Positions 9,513 through 20,436 are shown, counted from the stretch's first letter. The stretch: DNA of 64,000 bases from Rhodocyclus tenuis (GCF_014197755.1 NZ_JACIGE010000008.1:62001-126000), one strand, 5' to 3'. Numbers and translations are program-made. The notes: generated by a model from the sequence alone, not told the origin.

Positions 9513-10448
9513 TCAGTCAGCCCCTGCGGCAACGAATCGCGGCCGCAGTTCCTCGATAGCCGCTTCGGCGAGCAGCCAGTCGAGACGTGCGGCGGCGTCG
9601 CCACGGCGCTGGCCGGTGTGGCGGGCGACGATCAATTCGTTCTTCAGCGAATGCTCCCAGCCGGTCAGCTCGGTCACCGTCACCTGATAGCCGGCGGCTT
9701 CGAGTTGCAGACAGCGCAGCACATTGGTCAACTGGCTGCCGAACTCGCGCGTGTGCAGCGGCCTGCGCCACAGCTCGGCAAGCGGGCTGCGCGCCAGTGC
9801 GGCCGCCTTGTTCTGGCGCAGCGCGGCGGCCACTTCGGCCTGGCAGCAGGGCACCAGCACGACGAACTTCGCCCGCCGCGCCAGCGCGAAGCGGATCGCG
9901 TCGTCGGTGGCGGTATCGCAGGCGTGCAGTGCGGTGACGATGTCCACCTGCGCCGGCAAGGCCGGCGAGACAATCGCTTCTTCGACCGAGAGCGCGTGAA
10001 AGTCCATGCGCGTGAAACCCAGTCGCGACGCCAGCGCGCGCGACTTGTCGACGAGTTCCTCGCGTGTTTCGACGCCGACGACGCGGCCACCGCTGCGCGC
10101 CTTGAAGAACTGGTCGTAGAGGATGAAGCCGAGGTAGGACTTGCCGGCGCCGTGATCAACCAGCACCGGATCGTCGTTGCCGGCAAAACACTCACCGAGC
10201 AGCGGCGCGATGAAACCGGTGAGGTGCTGCACCTGCTTGAGCTTGCGCCGGCTGTCCTGGTTGAGCTTGCCGTCGCGCGTCAGGATGTGCAGTTCCTTGA
10301 GCAGTTCGACCGACTGCTCGGGGCGGATTTCCGGAATGGGGGGAGTGCTCGGCAAGGCTGACCTCGATGCGACTGTGGCTTCCCGCCAGCGCTGCCGGCG
10401 AGGTATGAAGGTGGAAAACGGTGGCTGCCGATGTGCCGGTGCCGCCAT
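9513..10448 (-). CDS. SAM-dependent methyltransferase-like protein
   Basis: 311 residues. The motif VLVDHGAGKSYLGFILYD near residue 105 is a Rossmann-type SAM-binding loop. It is followed by an acidic strand end (VVGVETREELVDK) and by DIVTALHACDTATDDAI, a motif seen in class I methyltransferases such as the Methyltransf_32 group. FVVLVPCCQAEVA looks like a catalytic or cofactor-site loop. The first 40 residues are low-complexity and the true start may lie further in; the ATG at 10448 is the only ATG before the domain. Substrate unknown. Confidence 0.8.
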   Translation of the reverse strand: MAAPAHRQPPFSTFIPRRQRWREATVASRSALPSTPPIPEIRPEQSVELLKELHILTRDGKLNQDSRRKLKQVQHLTGFIAPLLGECFAGNDDPVLVDHGAGKSYLGFILYDQFFKARSGGRVVGVETREELVDKSRALASRLGFTRMDFHALSVEEAIVSPALPAQVDIVTALHACDTATDDAIRFALARRAKFVVLVPCCQAEVAAALRQNKAAALARSPLAELWRRPLHTREFGSQLTNVLRCLQLEAAGYQVTVTELTGWEHSLKNELIVARHTGQRRGDAAARLDWLLAEAAIEELRPRFVAAGAD

Positions 10449-10616
10449 CTTTGCTGCGGGACATTCTACCGCAGGCGTTGCCCGTGGCCGGTGTGCGCTC
10501 CCGGCGCAGAGCCCCGACTGACGTTGATCGCCACGCTTGCTTCGCCCGCGAGCCGCCGGATCGCGGATAATGGCGCACTATTCACGACAGCGTTTTGTAT
10601 AAATCCGCTCATTCTC

Positions 10617-11684
10617 ATGGCAATCCAGTGGTTTCCCGGTCACATGGCGTCGGCGCGCAAGAAAGCCGCCGAGGCGATGGCAGGTGTCGACGTCGTCATC
10701 GAGGTCGTCGATGCGCGCCTACCCGAAGCAAGCACCAATCCGCTGGTGCACGAACTGCGCAAGCACCGGCAGCGACCCTGCCTGAAGATTCTCAACAAGG
10801 CCGATCTCGCCGATCCGGCGGCGACGCGCGCCTGGCTCGACCACTACAACCGCATGGACGGCGTGCACGCCGTCGCGTTGTCGTGCCGCAAGCCCGGCGA
10901 GGCGCAGCGTATTCCGACGCTGTGTCAGGCACTGGCGCCGCACCGCGACAGTCTGCTGAAGCCGCTGCGCATGATGATCATGGGCGTTCCCAACGTCGGC
11001 AAATCGACGCTGCTCAACGCGCTGGTCAAACGGCGTGTTGCCGCCGTCGGCGACGAGCCGGCGATCACCAAGGCGCTTACCACCTACGATCTGCCGCAGA
11101 AGCGGACCATTGTCGACACGCCGGGGCTGCTCTGGCCGAAGATCGAACACCCCGGCGACGGCCTGATGCTGGCGGCCAGCCATTCGATCGGCCGCAACGC
11201 CTTTTCTGACATCGAGGTGTCGTGCTTCCTTGGCGACCTGCTGCTGGCGCGTTATGCCGCCTTGCTGACCGCGCGCTACGGTTTTCCGGTGGAAGGCCTC
11301 GACGCAGTCGGCGTCATCGAAGCGGTCGCCAGGCGGCGCGGTTTCCGGTTGAAGGGCGGCGACGCCGATTTCGACAAGGCGGCATTCGTGCTGCTGCAGG
11401 ACTACCGTGACGGCGTTCTCGGCCGCATCAGCCTGGAAACGCCGCAGACGCGCGCGGCGATGCTCGAAGCGGCCGCTGCGGCAGTGGCAGCGCAGGCCGA
11501 GGCGCGTCGCGTCGCGGCCGCGGAGAAGGCGAAGGAAAAAGCGGCGCGTGCCGAAGCCCTTGCCGCACAGGCGAACGCCGACGCGGCTGCCGACAGCAGC
11601 GAGGCTTCAGACGCCCATGTAGCGCCCGGATTTGTGATTGACGGCGATGACCAGATTGAGGGCAAGCGCGCCGACGATCGATAG
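10617..11684 (+). CDS. ylqF: Ribosome biogenesis GTPase YlqF/RbgA family
   Basis: 355 residues. The GTPase motifs are circularly permuted, as in RbgA: G4 NKAD (about residue 61) and the G5-like SCRK come before G1 GVPNVGKST (about 125) and G3 DTPG (about 165). The first residues MAIQWFPGHMASARK are the family N-terminus and fix the start at 10617. In Bacillus the family acts in late 50S assembly. After about residue 285 the protein ends in an Ala/Glu/Lys-rich tail whose last 78 bases overlap the convergent YitT-type gene. It is divergent from the methyltransferase. Confidence 0.93.
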   Translation: MAIQWFPGHMASARKKAAEAMAGVDVVIEVVDARLPEASTNPLVHELRKHRQRPCLKILNKADLADPAATRAWLDHYNRMDGVHAVALSCRKPGEAQRIPTLCQALAPHRDSLLKPLRMMIMGVPNVGKSTLLNALVKRRVAAVGDEPAITKALTTYDLPQKRTIVDTPGLLWPKIEHPGDGLMLAASHSIGRNAFSDIEVSCFLGDLLLARYAALLTARYGFPVEGLDAVGVIEAVARRRGFRLKGGDADFDKAAFVLLQDYRDGVLGRISLETPQTRAAMLEAAAAAVAAQAEARRVAAAEKAKEKAARAEALAAQANADAAADSSEASDAHVAPGFVIDGDDQIEGKRADDR

Positions 11685-12215
11685 CGCAACGGCCTGCGGT
11701 TCGCGCACCAGCAAGGCGCAACCGACGATCAGCACGTCGGCCGCCATCTGCAGGTGGCCGGCACGCCAGCCACGCTTCTGCTGCAGGTAGATCGCCAGCA
11801 CGCTGACACCACCGAGACTCGCCTTGTGCCGGATCAGCATGAGCATGCTCATGCCGGCGAGAAAACCGCCCATCAGCGCAGCGAAGAGCGGGTCGAGCCG
11901 CGAGACTTCGACCAGATGCGGCATCAACTCGGTGTAAGCGGCGAGCAGGCTGACGGCGATGAAGGTCTTGATGGTGAAGGCGCGGCCGAGCGCACGCAGC
12001 GCGAAGACGTAGAAGGGCAGGTTGATGATGAAGACGACGGCGCCCATCGGCCAGTCGTAGACGTAGTGGATGAGGAAGGCAATGCCGACGGTACCGCCGG
12101 TGAGCAGGCCTGCGTCACGGAAGAGCAGTACGGCAAAGGCCATGAACAGCGGCGCGACGAGCAGTGCCTGCGCATCCTCGAACAGGCTGTGGCGGTCGGC
12201 GGCGGACATCGTCAT
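11607..12215 (-). CDS. YitT-family (DUF161) membrane protein
   Basis: 202 residues from the ATG at 12215; six residues follow before MSAADR-type alternatives at 12209. Five to six membrane helices are visible (GTVGIAFLIHYVYDW, GAVVFIINLPFYVFAL, TFIAVSLLAAY, FAALMGGFLAGMSMLMLI and others). GGFLAGMSMLMLIRHKASLGGVS is the conserved YitT signature. The family is widespread and of unknown function. Its last 78 bases overlap the 3' end of ylqF on the other strand. Confidence 0.87.
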   Translation of the reverse strand: MTMSAADRHSLFEDAQALLVAPLFMAFAVLLFRDAGLLTGGTVGIAFLIHYVYDWPMGAVVFIINLPFYVFALRALGRAFTIKTFIAVSLLAAYTELMPHLVEVSRLDPLFAALMGGFLAGMSMLMLIRHKASLGGVSVLAIYLQQKRGWRAGHLQMAADVLIVGCALLVREPQAVALSIVGALALNLVIAVNHKSGRYMGV

Positions 12216-12337
12216 CGTCGGGCGGGCCTCGCCGGGCAGGCAAGGCAAAGGCTGATTTGGAGAGCGCGCAGTGTAGCGCAGTCGCCGGCAGCGGCCGCGT
12301 GCTGCGTTCGGCGCGCAAGCATGGGAGGAGAAATTTC

Positions 12338-12637
12338 GTGAAAGATACGCAGGAAAACGTCGTTCCGGCGCAGGCAGCGGTGGCCGATCATTCGCCGGCA
12401 GCGGGTAGCGACGGGCTGGAGGCGGTGAGCGAACGCATCGCCGATCTGGAAATCCGCCTCGCCGCCACCGAGGATCTGGTGGAAACGCTCAACCTCGAAC
12501 TCTTCCGCCAGCAGCAGCAACTCGATCTGCTGCAGGGACAACTGCGCCACCTGCACCGGCAGATGAGCAATACCGCCGAAGCGAACGCCGCCGGCGCGCC
12601 GCGCAACGCGCGCGACGAGATTCCGCCGCACTACTGA
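12338..12637 (+). CDS. slyX: SlyX family protein
   Basis: 99 residues. The core is ERIADLEIRLAATEDLVETLN then RQQQQLDLLQGQLRHLHRQM, a short coiled coil typical of SlyX; the tail ends EIPPHY, the usual SlyX C-terminus. The N-terminal 30 residues are extra. A GTG start at 12338 is chosen because GGAGGAG stands 7 bases upstream. SlyX function is not established. Confidence 0.87.
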   Translation: MKDTQENVVPAQAAVADHSPAAGSDGLEAVSERIADLEIRLAATEDLVETLNLELFRQQQQLDLLQGQLRHLHRQMSNTAEANAAGAPRNARDEIPPHY

Positions 12638-12658
12638 CGCGGGTGCCGCAAAACGCGT

Positions 12659-14827
12659 TCAGCGCGGGCGGCGACGTTTGCGCTCGGGCGTTTGTTCGCT
12701 GCTCGGCTCGTCGCTGCGTTCGCTTGCGGCCGTGCCGCCGTTGCGCTCGCGAACAAGTTGCATTTCGCAGTTCTTGCAGTCGAAGCGTAGCGTGAAGCGT
12801 TGCTTGCCGCGTGAAATGATCAGCGGCGTCGGTTTGCGGCCGAGCGTTGGCAGCGGTTTTGTGCGTTCGGAAATCGCTGCTTCGTTCGTTGCCCCCGCTT
12901 TCGCGATCGCCTTGCCGATTCCCGCTGTTTCCCTGCCTTGACCGGCACCCGCCGGCAGCCGCGGACAGCCGCCGAAGCTGAAACGCAAGCAGTGACGCAT
13001 GCTCATCAGCGTTACCTCGCCCTTGCCGCCGCCGCGTTCGTAGGCGTCTTCGATCGTGCTCACGCCGTGACGCTGCCAGAAAGCGCGCGCAGCGGTATTG
13101 GCGACGTTGGCGCGAAAGTCCAGCGTCGCCTGCGGCCACTGTGGCGGCGGCGAGCTTTCCGGGCGCCGGGCGGCGGCGAGGCGTCGCGCCTTGGCGGCGC
13201 TTTCGCGCGCCGCATCGAGTTCGGCGATCGCCTGCCGGCGAAGCGCATTCAATGCCGATGCCGGGATGAAGCGTGGTGCCGGCAGCTCGATATCGATGCG
13301 TTCCGCCGTGTAGATCGTCTCGCCGAGGCGCGACAGCGCACTGCGGATCGCCGCGTCGGCGCGCTCGCTGTCGCTGGCTTCCTGCCAGGGGTGCGCGAGA
13401 AACACGCTGACGCCGATTCCTTCATCGTCGGTGAGTTGCAGCTTGAAGCCTTCGTTTACCGTGGCTGGATCAGCACATGCGCCGGGAGCAGGCTGTCCTG
13501 CAGTCCCGATCGCTTCGCTGAAGCGGATCTGCAGCGGAATACGGCGTTCGGCCGAGGATTTCTGCAGCGCGCGCTCGAAGTCCTGGTCGCGATTGCGCTG
13601 CAGGACCTGGCCGGGACGCAGTTCCGTCAGTGCCTCGCCATCGCCCGGCGCCGGCCAGATGCGCCAGTTGCCGTTTTGTCCGCTGGCGCCGGCACTGCGT
13701 TCGGTGCGGTTGACGCGCAGTCCGCCAAGGCTGCCGTCGCTGTGAAAAAACGAGAGACCGTCACCGTTGGCGAGCGGCACCGTGACGCTCACGTCGACGC
13801 TGTCGCGATTGACGCGTACGACCTGACCGATCGTTTCGCCGGCAAAGCCCGGTGTGGCGAAAGCCGCGATGCCGGTCTGGCGACCGTTGAGGAAATAATC
13901 GGTACGGCCGCGGTTGAAGGTCTTTTCCGGCTGCGGCGTAAACGCGGCGACGCTGCGCCCGGACGAGGCGCGGCGAAACGCCAACGAGTCTTGCGCTGCT
14001 TTGCCGGCCGTCCCAACACCCATCTCGTCGAGCAGCGCATCGATCTGCAGGCGGTAGTGCGCGGTGACGTTCTTGACGTAGGCGAGGTCTTTCAGCCGCC
14101 CCTCGATCTTGAACGAACGGATGCCGGCGTCGATCAGCGCGCGCAGGTTGGCGCTTTGGTCGTTGTCCTTGAGCGAGAGAAGATGCGTGTCTTTTGCCAG
14201 CACGCGGCCGTCGGCATCGGCGAGCGTCCACGGCAGGCGGCAAGGCTGCGCGCATTCGCCGCGGTTGGCGCTGCGGCCGCTCAGCGCATGGCTGAGATGG
14301 CACTGGCCGCTGAAGGAAACGCACAGCGCGCCGTGCACGAAAAATTCGAGCGTCACCTCGGTGACGTCGGCGATGGCGCGGATTTCGGCCAGCGTCAGTT
14401 CGCGCGCCAGCACCAGCTGCGAAAAACCGGCGTCCTGCAGGAAACGCGCCTTTTCCGGTGTGCGGATGTCGGTCTGCGTGCTGGCGTGCAGGGCGATCGG
14501 CGGCAGATCGAGTTCGAGCAGGCCCATGTCCTGGACGATCAGGGCATCGGCGCCAGCGTCGAAAATCTGCCAGGCGAGCTTGCGCGCCGTCTCCAGTTCG
14601 TCGTCGTAAAGGATGGTGTTGAGCGCGACCAGCGTGCGTGCGTTGAAACGGCGGGCAAAGCCCGCCAGACGTTCGATGTCGGCCAGCGAGGCGGCGGCGC
14701 CAGCACGTGCGCCGAAGGCCGGTGCGCCGATATAGACGGCGTCGGCGCCGTGGCGGATGGCTTCGATACCGAAGTCGGCATCGCGCGCCGGCGCCAGCAG
14801 TTCCAGCTTTTGCGGTTCGTTCGACAT
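12659..14827 (-). CDS. rlhA: U32-family tRNA/rRNA hydroxylase, RlhA (YdcP) type
   Basis: 722 residues from the ATG at 14827 (MSNEPQKLELLAPA). The N-terminal U32 peptidase-like domain shows AIRHGADAVYIG and the signature ELEFFVHGALC-like block (EFFVHGALCVSFSGQC). It is followed by NRGECAQPCR, cysteines that in this family hold an iron-sulphur cluster. The C-terminal half is a DUF3656-like region ending in an Arg-rich tail. In E. coli RlhA makes 5-hydroxycytidine at 23S rRNA position 2501 using prephenate; the family also includes TrhP for tRNA. The long C-terminus favours RlhA. Two further cysteines, KNCEMQL and FDCK, lie near the end. Confidence 0.88.
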   Translation of the reverse strand: MSNEPQKLELLAPARDADFGIEAIRHGADAVYIGAPAFGARAGAAASLADIERLAGFARRFNARTLVALNTILYDDELETARKLAWQIFDAGADALIVQDMGLLELDLPPIALHASTQTDIRTPEKARFLQDAGFSQLVLARELTLAEIRAIADVTEVTLEFFVHGALCVSFSGQCHLSHALSGRSANRGECAQPCRLPWTLADADGRVLAKDTHLLSLKDNDQSANLRALIDAGIRSFKIEGRLKDLAYVKNVTAHYRLQIDALLDEMGVGTAGKAAQDSLAFRRASSGRSVAAFTPQPEKTFNRGRTDYFLNGRQTGIAAFATPGFAGETIGQVVRVNRDSVDVSVTVPLANGDGLSFFHSDGSLGGLRVNRTERSAGASGQNGNWRIWPAPGDGEALTELRPGQVLQRNRDQDFERALQKSSAERRIPLQIRFSEAIGTAGQPAPGACADPATVNEGFKLQLTDDEGIGVSVFLAHPWQEASDSERADAAIRSALSRLGETIYTAERIDIELPAPRFIPASALNALRRQAIAELDAARESAAKARRLAAARRPESSPPPQWPQATLDFRANVANTAARAFWQRHGVSTIEDAYERGGGKGEVTLMSMRHCLRFSFGGCPRLPAGAGQGRETAGIGKAIAKAGATNEAAISERTKPLPTLGRKPTPLIISRGKQRFTLRFDCKNCEMQLVRERNGGTAASERSDEPSSEQTPERKRRRPR

Positions 14828-14954
14828 GGGCGGCATTGTAAGGCTTGCGCCAGCGGCCTCAGAAAATCCGTATGAATGTCTTGTCAACCAGCTTGCGTGC
14901 TCCGCGTTATTCGCCTCAAGGGTGAGCAATCACCGGATGCAAACGGAGAAAAAA

Positions 14955-15239
14955 ATGGGCAGTCTGAGCAACGAATCCTTCAGCGAATTCCTTGATTCCC
15001 TCAAACAGGCGGGTGTTGCCATCAGCAACGAGCGCGAATTGCGCGAACGCCTTGCCGAAGTGCAGCGCTGGCGTTTCGCCTTCGCCACGCTGGCGGCCAA
15101 CGGTGGCCCGCTCGGCATCCGCTTTGAAGATCGCAGCGCTGGCACCAACCTCGACAAAATCCGCAAGACCTTCAACAAGTTCCAGTTTCCGGAAACCCTT
15201 GAAGCGCGCTTCGCCGCCAATCTCAAGGCGGCCGTCTGA
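14955..15239 (+). CDS. Hypothetical small soluble protein
   Basis: 94 residues, no membrane segment. It starts MGSLSNESFSEFLDSLKQAG; an Arg/Glu-rich helix (ERELRERLAEVQRWRF) and a KIRKTFNKFQFPETLEARF block are visible. The ATG at 14955 is preceded by CGGAGA. It is divergent from rlhA and ends in a strong hairpin terminator at 15318. I do not recognise the family. Confidence 0.75.
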   Translation: MGSLSNESFSEFLDSLKQAGVAISNERELRERLAEVQRWRFAFATLAANGGPLGIRFEDRSAGTNLDKIRKTFNKFQFPETLEARFAANLKAAV

Positions 15240-15317
15240 ACACGGTTTTGCCGGTGTGGTGTCACCGGCCAGAGTGCTTCTCCGTTCCCAAGCGGTAGAT
15301 CGGGGGCGGAGAACTGG

Positions 15318-15348
15318 AAAGGGTCCGTTTTACGGACCCTTTCGCTTT
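15318..15348 (+). terminator. Intrinsic terminator after the hypothetical gene
   Basis: An 11-base perfect stem (AAAGGGTCCGT, 15318-15328, paired with ACGGACCCTTT, 15332-15342) with a 3-base loop, followed by TCGCTTTT. It could serve both the plus-strand gene ending at 15239 and, less well, the minus-strand ettA ending at 15471. Confidence 0.75.
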
Positions 15349-15470
15349 TGCCGCGCGGTTTCTTGTGCCGCCAAACGCCGCAAAAGCACCACGAATCCGC
15401 CGCGAAAGCACCGCACGCTCCTCGGTGAATTCCGACGCCGCAGTCACGCGGCGCCATTACCCGGCTTCCC

Positions 15471-17135
<1,665 letters not shown>

Positions 17136-17217
17136 TTGGGTGTGAATGCCTGGATGGAAGTAATTCGGGTCAGTGCAGAACTGCGGGAAGGCAGCTGCTG
17201 CGGCAAAGCGCGACAGT

Positions 17218-18708
17218 TTACTCCGTGTCAAGCGGCGGCGGTGATGGCGGAAGGCTGACGGCTTCGCTGCAAACGCGGTCGCGCCCTTCCTGCTTGGCGC
17301 GGTACAGCTGCGCGTCGGCGCGTTCGACCAGCGTTTCGACCGAGTCACCGGCCTGCCAAGCGACGACACCGGCGCTGATACGTACCGCTTCGCCCGCGCC
17401 AGCCGGCATTTCGGCGATGTGCTGACGCAGTGTTTCGGCGAGGGGCAGGGCCGCAGCCAGATCGGTGTTCTTCAGCACGACGAGAAATTCCTCGCCGCCC
17501 CAGCGGCAGGCGATGTCGGAAGCGCGCAGACAGCCGCGCAGCGTTTCGCCGAGCTGGCGCAGGACGCGGTCGCCGGCTGCGTGCCCCTGACTGTCGTTGA
17601 GCGCCTTGAAGTGGTCGATGTCGATGAGAATCGCCGTCATGGGCGAGCGCTGCCGGGCTGCGTCGCGCATCGCCTGGCTGAGCAGCAGCTTGAGCGCGTG
17701 CCGGTTGGCGAGACCGGTCAGGCTGTCGGTCGCCGCCATCTGCTCGAGTGCGCGGTGGTAGCGGTTGATGGTGAGATAGACGAGCAGCAGCACGAGCAGG
17801 GTAACGCCGGCACATACCGCCAGATTCATGTACAGCGCCCGCTGCAGCCCGGAAACAGCCGATCTTTCGTCCTTGACCACAAACAGCCGCCACTTGAGCT
17901 CCGGGATGTAGCGCACATTGAGGAAGTGGCGTCCCTGCTCGCTGTCGTATTCAAAGCTGCCGCCAGTGCTCTGAAGAACGGCGTCAGCCTGTTCGCGCAG
18001 GCCGGGAATGTCGCGGATGTTGCCGCGACGCTCGCCGCCCTCATCGTGCCGGCCGGCGAGCACGATGTCGCCGCTGCCATTGACGAAGTAGATGGTGCGG
18101 CCGTAGCGCTTCTGGTAGTCCTGAATGATGCCGACGACGGCGTCGACGGTCAGCCCGACGCCGGTGGCGCCGATGAAGCGGTTGCGATAGTCGAGCACGC
18201 GGTAGTTGATGAAGATGGTCAGCGTGTCACGATTGGCGAGATCGGGGTCGACGTTGATCTCGTATGGCTCTTTCATGTCGCGTACGCGGAAATACCAGGC
18301 GTCGCGCGGCTCGTCGGCAAGGATCTGTTTTAGCACGCCGTCGGCGTGGTAGTAGGTCTTGCTCGCGTCCGAAACGAAAAATGCGGTGAAGGCGCCGTAG
18401 TGCGACATCACTTCCTTGAGATAGCGCGTCATCTGGCCAACGTCACGCTCGCCGCTGATCACCCAGTCGCGCAGGAAGGTGTCGCGCGACATCATCGACG
18501 AGATGAGCACCGGGCGAACGAGATCCTTCTGGATTTCGGAGTAGACGTTGTCCGAAGTGAGCGGCAGTTCGGTAGCGATGATTGACGCGCGTATTGAGTC
18601 GCGCGAGGCGAAATAGCTGATCAGCGTTGTTGCCAGAAAACCGGCGCAAAGGAGCAGACATACCAGTGCGATCAGTTTGCTGCGGTCGGCGACGCGGGGA
18701 GAGTTCAT
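17218..18708 (-). CDS. Membrane diguanylate cyclase with periplasmic Cache sensor
   Basis: 496 residues from the ATG at 18708. One membrane helix (about 11-31) and a second (about 290-315) bracket a periplasmic region of double-Cache type (YYHADGVLKQI, WYFRVRDMKEPYEINVDPD, FIGATGVGLTVDAVV). The cytoplasmic GGDEF domain has the active-site motif RWGGEEF (about 403-409) and an intact inhibitory I-site RASD five residues before it, so product inhibition is expected. ATDSLTGLANRHAL opens the domain. It makes cyclic di-GMP in response to an unknown periplasmic ligand. Monocistronic. Confidence 0.93.
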   Translation of the reverse strand: MNSPRVADRSKLIALVCLLLCAGFLATTLISYFASRDSIRASIIATELPLTSDNVYSEIQKDLVRPVLISSMMSRDTFLRDWVISGERDVGQMTRYLKEVMSHYGAFTAFFVSDASKTYYHADGVLKQILADEPRDAWYFRVRDMKEPYEINVDPDLANRDTLTIFINYRVLDYRNRFIGATGVGLTVDAVVGIIQDYQKRYGRTIYFVNGSGDIVLAGRHDEGGERRGNIRDIPGLREQADAVLQSTGGSFEYDSEQGRHFLNVRYIPELKWRLFVVKDERSAVSGLQRALYMNLAVCAGVTLLVLLLVYLTINRYHRALEQMAATDSLTGLANRHALKLLLSQAMRDAARQRSPMTAILIDIDHFKALNDSQGHAAGDRVLRQLGETLRGCLRASDIACRWGGEEFLVVLKNTDLAAALPLAETLRQHIAEMPAGAGEAVRISAGVVAWQAGDSVETLVERADAQLYRAKQEGRDRVCSEAVSLPPSPPPLDTE

Positions 18709-18795
18709 TGCCTGCATTTTGCGATTGATCGAAATAATTCTGACGCAGCAGACCATGCCCGCCAAGCCGCGAGCCGCTGTCAGTCAGGGGGTTTT

Positions 18796-19065
18796 TCAGG
18801 CCGCTTCCAGTCGCAACAGGCGCTGACCGGTGAAAATCGTGTCACCGGCTGCGACGCAAAGCGAGTGTACGCGCCCCGCACAAGGCGCCGGGATATCCAG
18901 TGCGACCTTGCCGGTTTCGACGACAAGCAGTGTGTCGTCGCGTTCGACCCGGTCGCCGGGCAGCACGCGGATGTCGTCGATGCGCAGATCGCCGCTGGCG
19001 CAGGCGCCGCAGCTTTCCCAGCACTCGGGCGTCACCGGCAGAAGAACGTCAATGATGCGTGTCAT
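18796..19065 (-). CDS. Free-standing biotinyl/lipoyl-domain protein
   Basis: 89 residues, essentially one lipoyl/biotinyl domain: GDRVERDDTLLVVETGKVALDIPAPCAGRV, with the acceptor lysine in ETGK, where E2 proteins usually have ETDK. There is no E2 catalytic domain and no other dehydrogenase gene nearby. Four cysteines are present, three in CWESCGAC. The ATG at 19065 follows the stop of the ferredoxin reductase gene (19104) by 38 bases on the same strand, suggesting cotranscription. It might be a redox shuttle or a carrier; this is inference. Confidence 0.8.
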   Translation of the reverse strand: MTRIIDVLLPVTPECWESCGACASGDLRIDDIRVLPGDRVERDDTLLVVETGKVALDIPAPCAGRVHSLCVAAGDTIFTGQRLLRLEAA

Positions 19066-19103
19066 GGCTGCGGCAAGGCTACAGGACGCCCGCGTGTCGC
19101 GCA

Positions 19104-19883
19104 CTATTTCTCGACGAAAGCGTGCTCGATGACGTAATCGCCGGGATCGCCGATGAAGCGCGAGACGTGGAAACCGCGCGCGTCGAGCAGCGCCCGGCAA
19201 TCCTTGAGCATCGCCGAACTGCCGCAAAGCATGACCCGGTCGAGTTCCGGGTCGAGCTCAGGCAGGCCGAGATCAGCAAACAGTCGGCCGGTTTCGATCA
19301 GCGTCGTGATGCGGCCGTGGTTGACGTAGCCCTCGCGTGTCACCGTCGGGTAGTAGCGGAGCTGCTTGCCGACGGCCTCACCGAAGTATTCGTTGTGCGG
19401 AAGTTCGTCGCGAATGAAATCGGCGTAAGCCAGATCCGTAATATGGCGGACGCCGTGTACGAGGATCACCTGCCGGAAGCGCTCGTAGATCAACGGGTCC
19501 TGGATCAGGCTGATGAAGGGCGCCAGCCCGGTGCCGGTCGACAGCAGGTAGACACGCTTGCCGGGTTTGAGGTCGTGCAGCGTCAGCGTGCCGGTCGGTT
19601 TCTGCCCGACCAGCACCTCGTCGCCGGGCTTGAGGTGTTGCAGACGCGCGGTGAGCGGGCCGTTGTCGACCTTGATGCTGAAGAACTCCAGATAGTCCGC
19701 GTAGTTCGGGCTGGCCATGCTGTAGGCGCGCAGCAGAGGCCGGCCATCGTCGCGCGGCAGACCGAGCATGACGAACTGTCCGTTCTCGAAGCGCAGAGCG
19801 GCCTTGCGCGTGGTGCGGAAGCTGAAGAGACGTTCGTTCCAGTGCCTGACGGAGAGAACGTTTTCGACAGTGACCGTGCTCAT
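19104..19883 (-). CDS. fpr: Ferredoxin--NADP(+) reductase
   Basis: 259 residues. The FAD-binding motif RAYSMASPN (about residue 52) and the NADP-binding STGTGLAPFISLIQDP (about 115) are clear. The C-terminal GFHVSRFIGDPGDYVIEHAFVEK is the bacterial (subclass I) Fpr tail. It moves electrons between NADPH and ferredoxin or flavodoxin in the cytoplasm. It is probably cotranscribed with the lipoyl-domain gene downstream, and the glutathione peroxidase gene lies 46 bases upstream on the same strand, so the three may form an oxidative-stress unit. Confidence 0.93.
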   Translation of the reverse strand: MSTVTVENVLSVRHWNERLFSFRTTRKAALRFENGQFVMLGLPRDDGRPLLRAYSMASPNYADYLEFFSIKVDNGPLTARLQHLKPGDEVLVGQKPTGTLTLHDLKPGKRVYLLSTGTGLAPFISLIQDPLIYERFRQVILVHGVRHITDLAYADFIRDELPHNEYFGEAVGKQLRYYPTVTREGYVNHGRITTLIETGRLFADLGLPELDPELDRVMLCGSSAMLKDCRALLDARGFHVSRFIGDPGDYVIEHAFVEK

Positions 19884-19929
19884 TGTGCGGGGACGGCCAA
19901 GCGGCGGAGCGCTGCCCAGTGGCTTGCGC

Positions 19930-20436
19930 TCACAGCAGCTTCTCGATGTCGTCAGCGAGTGCAGCGGGCGCCGTCGCTGGCGCGTAGCGCTCGATTACCT
20001 CGCCATCGCGGTCGACGAGGAACTTGGTGAAGTTCCACTTGATCGCCTCGCTGCCGAGCAGGCCGCGCGCCTGCTGCTTGAGGTGGCAGTAGAGCGGGTG
20101 CGCGTCGTCACCATTGACGTCGATCTTGGCGAACATCGGGAAGCTGACGCCGTAGTTCTTCTGACAGAAGCTGCCAATCTCGGCCTCGCTGCCCGGCTCC
20201 TGCGCGCCGAACTGGTTGCAGGGAAAGCCGAGAACGACCAGACCGCGCTCGCGGTAGCGCTGAAAGAGGTCCTCCAGACCTTTGTATTGCGGTGTGAAAC
20301 CGCAGTGGCTCGCGGTGTTGACGATCAGCAGCACCTTGCCGGCGTAGTCGGCAAGCGATTGCGGACTGCCGTCGATGCGGTCGGCGGAAAAACCATAAAT
20401 TTCTGCTGATGGGACGCGGGTCGGACTGGCGGGCAT
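19930..20436 (-). CDS. Glutathione peroxidase family protein
   Basis: 168 residues. The peroxidatic cysteine lies in NTASHCGFTPQY (about residue 45); the second motif GFPCNQFGAQEPG and WNFTKFLVDRDG (Gln and Trp of the catalytic tetrad) are intact. Bacterial members such as BtuE often use thioredoxin rather than glutathione. The ATG at 20436 is the only good start. It is the head of a possible gpx-fpr-lipoyl unit. Confidence 0.92.
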   Translation of the reverse strand: MPASPTRVPSAEIYGFSADRIDGSPQSLADYAGKVLLIVNTASHCGFTPQYKGLEDLFQRYRERGLVVLGFPCNQFGAQEPGSEAEIGSFCQKNYGVSFPMFAKIDVNGDDAHPLYCHLKQQARGLLGSEAIKWNFTKFLVDRDGEVIERYAPATAPAALADDIEKLL

